This document shows, one piece after another, positions 8,208 to 15,546 of a stretch of DNA of 64,000 bases. Within the stretch, counting starts at the first letter, position 1. Every line of letters starts with the position of its first letter. The translations under genes were made by a program, and so were the position numbers. This DNA comes from JACCTI01 sp038237435 (GTDB lineage: Bacteria > Verrucomicrobiota > Verrucomicrobiia > Chthoniobacterales > UBA10450): the NCBI GenBank assembly GCA_038237435.1, contig JBBRYT010000004.1, positions 1-64,000 on the forward strand. The letters run 5' to 3'. The notes under the pieces are model-generated. The model ran no database searches. It saw nothing but the letters and a program-made list of their open reading frames with translations, and had not been told where the DNA came from.

Positions 8208-8240
8208 GGTTCAGAACTTACTTACGCGACCCACCACCAG

Positions 8241-8933
8241 ATGGAACCAGTAAGCAACTCACGCACCCGACGCAAGTTAATGGCCTACATCGGGCCGATG
8301 CTTATTTTCGTCGCGTTCCTTGGACTCGTTAGTCTGCTGAAAATGTGGGGCGGTCCATTCTGGCGGGCTTCCCCGCAATATTGGATCTTTCCGCTGCAAA
8401 CTCTTGTCTGCGGCGCGCTGCTAATATTTTATTGGCGGGAATACGACCTGCGAACTTCGCGGCAGCTTTTTTTTGTTATCGGCATCGCACTGCTCGTTTT
8501 CGTCCTTTGGATTTCTCCGCAACAATTCTTCGGCTTCCCGCCGCGACGGGACGGCTTTGATCCGAACGTTTTTGCCCGGCAACCGCCGCTCTATTGGGCG
8601 ACCATTCTGCTTCGTTTCCTTCGCCTCGTCGTCGTCGTGCCCTTGGTCGAAGAAATTTTCTGGCGCGGATTTTTGCTGCGCTACTTCATCAACGAAAATT
8701 TCGAGCAAGTTCCGTTCGGCACTTTTTCGTCGCTGTCATTCGCGGTCGTGACGATCGGGTTCACTCTTTCGCATTCGACGCCCGATTGGCCCGCCGCCGC
8801 CGTCACGGGCGCGCTATATAATTTAGTGGCCTATCGCACTCGCACTCTCAGCTCCTGCGTTTTGACGCACGCCATCACCAACCTGGCGCTCGGTCTTTGG
8901 ATCCTTCGCACGGGGCAGTGGGGATTCTGGTAA
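8241..8933 (+). CDS. CAAX-protease-related membrane protein (CPBP family)
   Basis: This 230-residue integral membrane protein has about 6-7 hydrophobic segments and the metal-binding motifs of the CPBP/Abi glutamic-type intramembrane proteases: E137, E138 and R142 in VEEIFWRGF, H178 in FTLSHS and H210/N214 in THAITN. A subgroup of such proteins (the pepcterm_CAAX model, TIGR03008) is regularly found in genomes with exosortase and PEP-CTERM proteins. The length and the location 3.3 kb from an exosortase gene fit that subgroup, though I cannot test the match. It is divergent from the small membrane protein. The substrate is unknown. Confidence 0.8.
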   Translation: MEPVSNSRTRRKLMAYIGPMLIFVAFLGLVSLLKMWGGPFWRASPQYWIFPLQTLVCGALLIFYWREYDLRTSRQLFFVIGIALLVFVLWISPQQFFGFPPRRDGFDPNVFARQPPLYWATILLRFLRLVVVVPLVEEIFWRGFLLRYFINENFEQVPFGTFSSLSFAVVTIGFTLSHSTPDWPAAAVTGALYNLVAYRTRTLSSCVLTHAITNLALGLWILRTGQWGFW

Positions 8934-8975
8934 GACCGACGCAGGTGGCACTGCTTTTGCTTAAAATTATGGGAA

Positions 8976-9140
8976 ATGCACGCCACCTTCCTCCAGAAAG
9001 TTATTATCTGCGCGATCGCGGGCTTTCTCGCCGCCTGTCTGGTGGAATGGGGCAGGGTATTCGTCACCGGTGCGGATGATGCCCTCAACGCCGGATACAA
9101 GCATACGGCACCCGGTGTGACGCTGACCAAGAGTCACTAG
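8976..9140 (+). CDS. Putative 54-residue small membrane protein
   Basis: An ATG at 8976 opens a 54-codon frame ending in TAG at 9140. The product starts MHATFLQKVIICAIAGFLAA, giving one hydrophobic segment at about residues 8-24, followed by a short polar tail ending TLTKSH. It lies in the gap between the CPBP gene and nadE on the same strand. No family is recognised. Support is limited to the open frame, the start and the plausible signal-anchor. Confidence 0.4.
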   Translation: MHATFLQKVIICAIAGFLAACLVEWGRVFVTGADDALNAGYKHTAPGVTLTKSH

Positions 9141-9190
9141 TTCGCGAAAGCCTTTGCCGCTCGTCGCCACGCGCATAATCTGCGTCAGGC

Positions 9191-10819
9191 ATGAAGATCG
9201 GTTACGCACAGATCAATCCGACCGTCGGCGATCTGAACGGCAACTTTGAAAAAATCCGCGCGGCTTATGAGCGCTTGAGCGCAGCCGGCGCCGATCTCGT
9301 TCTCACGCCGGAGCTCGCGATCACCGGTTATCCACCCCAGGATCTCGTCTTCAAAACGCGCTTCGTTCCGCAGAATCTCGAAGTGCTCCAGCATCTCCAC
9401 GACTCGTTAGGCGAAACCGGCTTGCTCGTCGGTTTTGTCGAGCGCAACGAAGCTCGGGGGAAACCCTTCCACAATTCCGCGGCCTTGCTTGAGCGCGGCC
9501 GTCCTATTCAAAAAACACAAAAATCACTCCTGCCGACCTACGACGTTTTTGATGAAGACCGCTATTTCGAACCGTCCTCTCGCGTCGCTCCCCTCGAATT
9601 TCGCGGACGCAAAATCGGCGTGACTATTTGCGAAGACATCTGGACAGAACATTACCTCCAACGTCCCTACTACGACATCGAGCCGGTACGCGCGCTCGTC
9701 GATCAAGGCGCCGAGCTGATTGTTAATCTCAGCGCTTCACCTTTCAATATCGGGAAACCCGGCGTGCGCCGGGAAATGGTCGGCTCGCTCGCAAAAACAT
9801 ATTCGCTCCCGATTTGCTACTGCAACGCGGTTGGCGGAAATGACCAACTCGTCTTCGACGGCAACTCCATCGCGGTGGACCGCGATGGCGACATCATTGC
9901 CCAGCTCCCTGGTTTTCGAGAAGCAGAGGTCATCGTCGACACCGAGGCCGCGAACAAAATGCCGTTCCAAGCGGCCGAAACTCCCGCGGAATTGTTCGAG
10001 GCTTTGTCGTTAGGCGTGCGCGATTACTTGCAGAAGTGCGGTTTCAAATCGGCGGTGCTTGGTTTGAGCGGCGGCATCGATTCAGCCGTCGTCGCGGCCA
10101 TCGCGGTGGACGCACTCGGCCGGGAAAATGTCGTCGGCGTTTCCATGCCGAGCCAATATTCTTCGCGCGGCAGCATCGACGACGCCCTCGCGCTCGCGCG
10201 CAATCTCGGAATAAAATGCTTCGAGATCCCGATCGGTGATTCGTTCGGCTGTTTCAAAGCGCAATTCAAAGAAGTTTTCGCCGGTCTGCCCGAAGACACT
10301 ACGGAAGAAAATATGCAGGCGCGTTTGCGCGGAATGACCTTGATGTCGCTCTCGAACAAGTTCGGCCATCTGCTTCTAACCACCGGCAACAAGAGCGAAC
10401 TCGCGGTCGGTTACTGCACCATCTATGGCGATATGGCAGGCGGCCTGGCCGCGATTAGCGACGTGCCTAAAACCATGGTTTACCAACTCGCGCGCTGGCT
10501 AAATCGCGAGCGCGAAATCATTCCGCATTCGACCATCGAAAAACCGCCGAGCGCGGAATTGCGCCCGGGGCAAAAAGATCAGGACACGTTGCCGCCTTAC
10601 GAAATTCTCGACGAAATTTTGCGGCTCTACGTCGAGGAAAATCAAAGCGCGCGCGATATGGTTGCGCATGGCTTCGACGAGAAAACTGTGCGCTGGGTGC
10701 AGCGCCGCGTCGATCTCAACGAATACAAACGCGCGCAGGCCGCGCCTGGGATCAAAGTGACCAGCCGCGCCTTCGGACTCGGTCGCCGCATGCCTATCGC
10801 GCAGAAGTACGTCGATTAG
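9191..10819 (+). CDS. nadE: Glutamine-dependent NAD(+) synthetase
   Basis: This 542-residue cytoplasmic enzyme makes NAD from nicotinate adenine dinucleotide, ATP and glutamine. The N-terminal nitrilase-type glutaminase domain (residues 1-260) has the triad E41 (LTPELAITGYPPQ), K111 (QKSLLPTYDVFDEDRYF) and C147 (GVTICEDIW). The C-terminal synthetase domain begins near 275 and has the ATP pyrophosphatase loop SGGIDS (293-298), followed by TTGNKSELAVGYCT and YGDMAGG. All key residues are present and the length is normal. The gene carries two copies of the dispersed motif, one exact (9403-9412) and one with a mismatch near 10008. recO follows 8 bases later. Confidence 0.95.
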   Translation: MKIGYAQINPTVGDLNGNFEKIRAAYERLSAAGADLVLTPELAITGYPPQDLVFKTRFVPQNLEVLQHLHDSLGETGLLVGFVERNEARGKPFHNSAALLERGRPIQKTQKSLLPTYDVFDEDRYFEPSSRVAPLEFRGRKIGVTICEDIWTEHYLQRPYYDIEPVRALVDQGAELIVNLSASPFNIGKPGVRREMVGSLAKTYSLPICYCNAVGGNDQLVFDGNSIAVDRDGDIIAQLPGFREAEVIVDTEAANKMPFQAAETPAELFEALSLGVRDYLQKCGFKSAVLGLSGGIDSAVVAAIAVDALGRENVVGVSMPSQYSSRGSIDDALALARNLGIKCFEIPIGDSFGCFKAQFKEVFAGLPEDTTEENMQARLRGMTLMSLSNKFGHLLLTTGNKSELAVGYCTIYGDMAGGLAAISDVPKTMVYQLARWLNREREIIPHSTIEKPPSAELRPGQKDQDTLPPYEILDEILRLYVEENQSARDMVAHGFDEKTVRWVQRRVDLNEYKRAQAAPGIKVTSRAFGLGRRMPIAQKYVD

Positions 10820-10827
10820 CCTAAGGA

Positions 10828-11364
10828 ATGGAAAGCACGTCCGCGATCCTCTTGCGGAAACGAAAGCTGAGCGACACCAGTCTGATTATTTCCTGGTGCA
10901 CTAACTCGTTAGGCGTGATCCGCACTGTGGCCAAAGGTGCGCGGCGGGCCAAGAGTCCGTTTGCGGGCAAACTCGACCTTTTCTTTGAGGCCGAAATTTC
11001 CATCGCGCGCAGTCGCAAATCCGATCTTCATACTTTGCGCGAAGTGGCGCTGCGCAATCCCTTCGGCGGAATTCGCGAAACCTACGCGCGCATGCAGGCG
11101 GCCTGCTATTTCGTCGAGCTAATCGAAATCTGTACGGAAAGCGATCATCACGAGCCTGAAATGTTTGCGCTCTTGCAGCGCGCCTTTGGTTTTCTCAGCG
11201 CGAACGATCCGACATTGCGCGCCGTTTCGCATTTCGAGATGGAGCTCGCTCGCATCGCGGGCGTGCATAGCAAGACGTTGAAGAGCGATCCAGCGCGTGC
11301 GCTCGCCACTTTGTTCGGCAAACTTCCGCAAACCCGCGCGCCGCTGCTGAAAGTGCTTGGTTAG
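10828..11364 (+). CDS. recO: DNA repair protein RecO, short form
   Basis: This 178-residue protein starts with the OB-fold region typical of RecO (residues 5-75: ILLRKRKLSDTSLIISWCT, IRTVAKGARRAKSPFAGKLDLF, then LREVALRNPF) and continues with a helical segment. RecO helps RecR load RecA on single-stranded DNA covered by SSB. The protein is about 60 residues shorter than the 240-residue form of E. coli and has no cysteine cluster, so the C-terminal zinc-binding part seen in some family members is missing. It follows nadE closely and its 3' end overlaps the convergent permease gene by 4 bases. Confidence 0.78.
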   Translation: MESTSAILLRKRKLSDTSLIISWCTNSLGVIRTVAKGARRAKSPFAGKLDLFFEAEISIARSRKSDLHTLREVALRNPFGGIRETYARMQAACYFVELIEICTESDHHEPEMFALLQRAFGFLSANDPTLRAVSHFEMELARIAGVHSKTLKSDPARALATLFGKLPQTRAPLLKVLG

Positions 11365-13010
11365 CCTTTCATTCCGGTCAGCGTTACGCCGCGCAGGAAG
11401 TAGCGTTGCGCGAAAAAGAAAATCGCGATCACCGGCAAAGTCATGAGAAGCGAGCCGGCCATCATCATGCCCATTCCTTTGGCGGTGCCGGGATTCGCGA
11501 TCTGCACCTGGAAGGCGTAGAGGCCGAAGGAGAGGGGATAGAGTCGCTGATCCGCCAGGTAAATGAGCGGATTCATGAAATCATTCCACGTTGCGATGAA
11601 AGTGAAAATCGCGATGGCGGCGAGGGTTGGCCTAACGAGTGGTAGCATGATGTGCCAGTAGATGCGGAGGAAGCCGCAGCCATCCAGTCGTGCTGCGTCC
11701 TCCAGATCGCGCGGAATGCCCTTGAGAAATTGGCGGAGCAAAAAAACATAAAAGGCCGGAGCGACGAAACTCATAATCCACATCGGATAGAGCGTGTTGT
11801 ACCAGCCGAGTTTTTGCATGATGAGGAATTGCGGAATCATCGTCACCTGCGGCGGCAGCATCATAGTCGCGAGGAGAAGCGCGAAGCAGACGGCGCGTCC
11901 CGGCCATTGTAGCCGCGCGAAGCTGTAAGCGACTAACGAGCAGCTGATGACGGTGCCGACGAGATTGAGAATGATGAGAAAGACGCTGGTCGCAACGAAA
12001 CGCCAGAAGGGAATGTAATCGAGTGTCAGACGATAATTACGCCGGATTTTTTCCCACCAGGCCTGCGCTTGATTCACCCGATGAAGCTCGAGCGTGATCT
12101 TCAACTCGTTAGGCGAATTAATCGTTGATGTGCCTGCTTCCGGATAGAGGAGCGTCCAAGTGCGAATCTTGGTGGGTCGATCGTCCGGACCCGGTTCCTG
12201 CCAGGTAGCGACGACCCAATTGTTATCGGAAGATTCCAGCGTCCGATCGGCGTGGTAACGTTTGCCATTCTTCTCCATGAACATATCGAGCGCATGCCAC
12301 GTGTCGTCGGTTCGCAGGGAAAGTTGGATGCGATGAAGGCGCTCGACAGGAAAGCTGGTCGCGAAAGTCTGGCTGAGAACAATTTTGTCGCCGCGCGAAA
12401 AATCATATTTCAGTTCCGCGAAAGGCTCGGCGGCGGTTCCGCTTTGAATGAGTTGCGACGCGGCGTTGCCGCCGACTTGCCAGGCAACCGCGGCGCTGGC
12501 CGGATCGATGAGCTTGTCTTCCTGCAGATCATAGGAACGCGCCAGGAGTGATCCGAGACAAAAAACCCGACGCAATTGCTGCGCGGTTTCGTCGACCATC
12601 TTTGGATCGACTGCGGCGGCGATCGCGGCGCTGAACTGCTCGTTAGGCATTTTCCAAACTTCCGCTGGAAGGAGACTGCGCAGTTTTTGATAAAGACCGC
12701 GCGCGACCTGCTCTTGCATCGCCGCGCGATTGACGTCTGCCGGCCACTCATGGTTTTCGATTTGTTGCCTGATCGCGGCGAGGGCTTCCGCCATTCGCGG
12801 ACCGCTTACATCAGCGAACAAGCGATCATCAACATACGGCGACTGCGTGCGTGGAATTGGCCGCTCGGGCAGAAGGCGATTAGCGGCAAACAGCTCGCGA
12901 TCCAGCTTTGCCGTTGTCGCCGCCATCCAAAGAAAGGGCCAGGCAAACACAATTGTGCCTAACGAGAGCAAGAAATAAACGGCAACACGGCCGAACAGGC
13001 TACTCTTCAT
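11361..13010 (-). CDS. Sugar ABC transporter permease (MalG type) with large extracytoplasmic insert
   Basis: This 549-residue protein has the second inner-membrane permease of a carbohydrate ABC importer in its C-terminal half. TM helices lie from about residue 345 onward, with the ATPase-contact EAA loop EDAARLDGCGFLRIYWHIMLP. Ordinary MalG proteins are about 280 residues. Here a first membrane segment (residues 8-30) is followed by an insert of about 300 residues before the second segment. This insert contains strand-rich stretches such as ELKYDFSRGDKIVLSQTF and KIRTWTLLYPEAGTS and should face the periplasm. The gene overlaps the end of its upstream partner by 11 bases. No ATPase gene is adjacent. 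Confidence 0.85.
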   Translation of the reverse strand: MKSSLFGRVAVYFLLSLGTIVFAWPFLWMAATTAKLDRELFAANRLLPERPIPRTQSPYVDDRLFADVSGPRMAEALAAIRQQIENHEWPADVNRAAMQEQVARGLYQKLRSLLPAEVWKMPNEQFSAAIAAAVDPKMVDETAQQLRRVFCLGSLLARSYDLQEDKLIDPASAAVAWQVGGNAASQLIQSGTAAEPFAELKYDFSRGDKIVLSQTFATSFPVERLHRIQLSLRTDDTWHALDMFMEKNGKRYHADRTLESSDNNWVVATWQEPGPDDRPTKIRTWTLLYPEAGTSTINSPNELKITLELHRVNQAQAWWEKIRRNYRLTLDYIPFWRFVATSVFLIILNLVGTVISCSLVAYSFARLQWPGRAVCFALLLATMMLPPQVTMIPQFLIMQKLGWYNTLYPMWIMSFVAPAFYVFLLRQFLKGIPRDLEDAARLDGCGFLRIYWHIMLPLVRPTLAAIAIFTFIATWNDFMNPLIYLADQRLYPLSFGLYAFQVQIANPGTAKGMGMMMAGSLLMTLPVIAIFFFAQRYFLRGVTLTGMKG

Positions 13011-15438
13011 AATGAACCCAGCGCTTGGAGAGTTTCAGTTGCAGCAACGTCAGCGCGAAGACCGCCAGAAAGAGAATCCAACCGAGGGCCGAGGCGTAGC
13101 CCATTTGCAGGAAACGGAAGGCGCTATTGAAGAGATAGTAGGCGTAGAAAAGCGTCGAATCGACCGGACCGCCCATGGTCATAATGAAAGCCTGCGTGAA
13201 GATTTGCAGAGTGCCGATCAAGCCCATGATGATGTTGAAAAAAATGTAGGGCGACAGAAGGGGCAGCGTGACGTGGCGAAAACGCTGCCAGGCATTCGCG
13301 CCATCGAGCGCGGCCGCTTCGTAGTAAGTCGGGCTGATTCCTTTGAGGCCGGCCAGCCAGATAATCATGCCACCACCGGCGCTCCAAAGTCCCATGATGA
13401 TGAGCGCAGGCTTGCTCGTGTGTTCGTCCTGTAACCAGTTGGGCCCATGAATGCCTAACGAGAGCAAGACGTTGTTCATTAGACCAGTGCTCGGATTGAA
13501 GATCCAGATCCACAAAATGCTCGATGCGACTGCGGGCACGATCGACGGCAGATAGAAAAAAGTGCGCCAGATGGCGACCCCGCGGATTTCGTGATTGAGC
13601 AGCATGGCAATGCCGAGGCTGAGCGCCATGCCGAGCGGAATCCCGATGACCATGTAAAGGGTGTTGCCGATCGCTTTCCAGAAGAGCGGATCTTCCGTGA
13701 ACATCGTCCGATAATTCGTCAGGCCGATGAACCGGGCGGGATTGAGAATGTCGTAGTCGCAGAAGCTGATCACTATGGAGAAAAGAATCGGTCCGCCAGT
13801 GAGAACGATGAAGCCGATGATCCACGGCGACGCGGTCAGCCAACCGCCGCGCCATTGCGATCGAAAATATTTGATGCGCGTTCCTTCGACTGCGGCGCGT
13901 TTTGTTTCCCAAAAGTAAATCAACGCCGCCGCCGCGACGATGAGTGCGAGATAAACGTAGATGAAATATTTCCACGGCACGAGCGGTCCGCGCGGCGGCG
14001 CAAGCGAGCGATCGAGCTGGCGCTGAATGAGCCGCGTGCTTTCATCGAGCGCGGCTTGCGGTGAAAGCTTATGGAAGATGGCATTTTCTGTGGCGCGTTT
14101 TTGTTCGTTGAAGAGCAACTGCCCGACAGGCGTGACCGGACGAAATGGTGAAGTGTCGAGCAGGTCGTTCAGTAATTTCACGCCCTCGCGCACTTTCGCG
14201 GGAATGGCTGGATTGCCGCCTATGTATTTTTCGTAGAGCCACTCATTGATGTGGCGATTGGCATTTTGTGTCGGGACGTAGACCTGTCCCTGGCTTTCGA
14301 GGGTGAGACGCTTGCTTTCCGAGATGATTTCTGCGGAGCGTTGGCTGGACAAAAATCGCAACAATTCCCAAGCCGCTTCTTTGTTGCGCGCGGTGGATGG
14401 AATGGCGAAACACCAACCACTGACCCAGCTAAATCCGGTCCGGCCTTTGGCCACTTCCGCGGCGGGCAATGGAGGAACCGCGAGGGCGTAATTCAGATTG
14501 CCGCCGAACTGCGCGAGGCTCTCGGGAAAATTCCAGTAACCGTCGATCTTCATCGCAACCGTTCCCATGGTGAACGGATCGAGTTGCCCGACCTGCGAGC
14601 TGCTTTGAAAGGCGTAGACGGCCGGCGCGCCGCCGACCGCATCGTACATTTTCACCATCCAATCGAGCGCCTGCACGACTGAGGGCGAATTCGCGATGCA
14701 CGTTCTCGCATCAGGTGTGAGAAACGCCCCGCCGTTCATCCACGCATAAAGATAAAGCCAGGCGTTGCCGTAATTCGGCGCGAAACCGAGCCGCGTGATG
14801 TTGCCACGCGCGTCGTATTCGGTCAGCTTCGGCGCCATCTCGGCCAGCTCTTCCCAAGTGCGCGGTGGACGAGCCTCGCCGGTCTCATCGACGAAGCCGG
14901 CGCGCTTCAGCAAATCCTTGTTGTAGAAAAGCGCGCGATCATCCACGCGTTCCGGCACGCCGTAGGTCGCGCCTTGATACATCACTTCGTCCCAACACGA
15001 CTTATAATAATTTTCCGGACGAATCGCCTCTGCATTACCACTCGTTAGGCTGCGCGAAATAAAATCATCTAGTTTCAAAAACGCGCCGCGCGCGGCCCAT
15101 TCACTGACCGCATAGCGATCGAACAAAATCAGATCGGGTGGTTGTCCGCCCGCCACGCTCACGAGCAAGCGAGTCGGATCCGCCGTGAAATCGCGCGAAG
15201 CATTCTGTCCGACAATGACCCGATAAATCGGTTGCGTTGGATTTTTTGTGTGACGTTCGCGGCTGTCGTTTTCAAAAACGCGAATCGCGTCATCCACCGC
15301 GGCGGTATCTTGTCCGTTATCGGCCAGATAACTTACCTCAACCAATCCCGGTTCGTCATGAATCGCGCGCGAGGGCGAAAGAAACCAAAGCGCGAGTCCA
15401 AGAACGACGACAACGAGGAGCGCTTTCCAGAAATTCAT
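13000..15438 (-). CDS. Fused sugar-binding protein and ABC permease (MalF type)
   Basis: This 812-residue protein joins two parts that are normally separate. After an N-terminal membrane anchor (residues 6-20), residues about 30-470 form an extracytoplasmic solute-binding domain of the sugar type (PPDLILFDRYAVSEWAARG, PRTWEELAEMAPKL, MKIDGYWNFPESLA). A second membrane segment near 488-505 leads into a six-helix MalF-like permease (about 540-812) with the EAA loop YEAAALDGANAWQRFRHVTL. Uptake of an oligosaccharide is likely, with the substrate unknown. It overlaps the MalG-type gene downstream, so both are one operon. Binding-protein and permease fusions are known for some glycine betaine importers but are unusual for sugar importers. 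Confidence 0.87.
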   Translation of the reverse strand: MNFWKALLVVVVLGLALWFLSPSRAIHDEPGLVEVSYLADNGQDTAAVDDAIRVFENDSRERHTKNPTQPIYRVIVGQNASRDFTADPTRLLVSVAGGQPPDLILFDRYAVSEWAARGAFLKLDDFISRSLTSGNAEAIRPENYYKSCWDEVMYQGATYGVPERVDDRALFYNKDLLKRAGFVDETGEARPPRTWEELAEMAPKLTEYDARGNITRLGFAPNYGNAWLYLYAWMNGGAFLTPDARTCIANSPSVVQALDWMVKMYDAVGGAPAVYAFQSSSQVGQLDPFTMGTVAMKIDGYWNFPESLAQFGGNLNYALAVPPLPAAEVAKGRTGFSWVSGWCFAIPSTARNKEAAWELLRFLSSQRSAEIISESKRLTLESQGQVYVPTQNANRHINEWLYEKYIGGNPAIPAKVREGVKLLNDLLDTSPFRPVTPVGQLLFNEQKRATENAIFHKLSPQAALDESTRLIQRQLDRSLAPPRGPLVPWKYFIYVYLALIVAAAALIYFWETKRAAVEGTRIKYFRSQWRGGWLTASPWIIGFIVLTGGPILFSIVISFCDYDILNPARFIGLTNYRTMFTEDPLFWKAIGNTLYMVIGIPLGMALSLGIAMLLNHEIRGVAIWRTFFYLPSIVPAVASSILWIWIFNPSTGLMNNVLLSLGIHGPNWLQDEHTSKPALIIMGLWSAGGGMIIWLAGLKGISPTYYEAAALDGANAWQRFRHVTLPLLSPYIFFNIIMGLIGTLQIFTQAFIMTMGGPVDSTLFYAYYLFNSAFRFLQMGYASALGWILFLAVFALTLLQLKLSKRWVHYEE

Positions 15439-15546
15439 CCGAGAGTCGGCGCGATCATGTCAGCGAGCTTTCCGGTCGCAAGGCAAATTGTGCGACGACG
15501 TCGCTTCGTCTTGCACTCGTTAGGCGAAATCCTGCCGTACGATTTG

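Noticed and set aside
13124..13975. A 283-residue reverse-strand frame with many His and Arg residues (and similar frames across the window)
   Set aside because: It lies in another frame of the fused binding-protein/permease gene and has the His/Arg/Ser-rich composition typical of shadow frames in GC-rich DNA.
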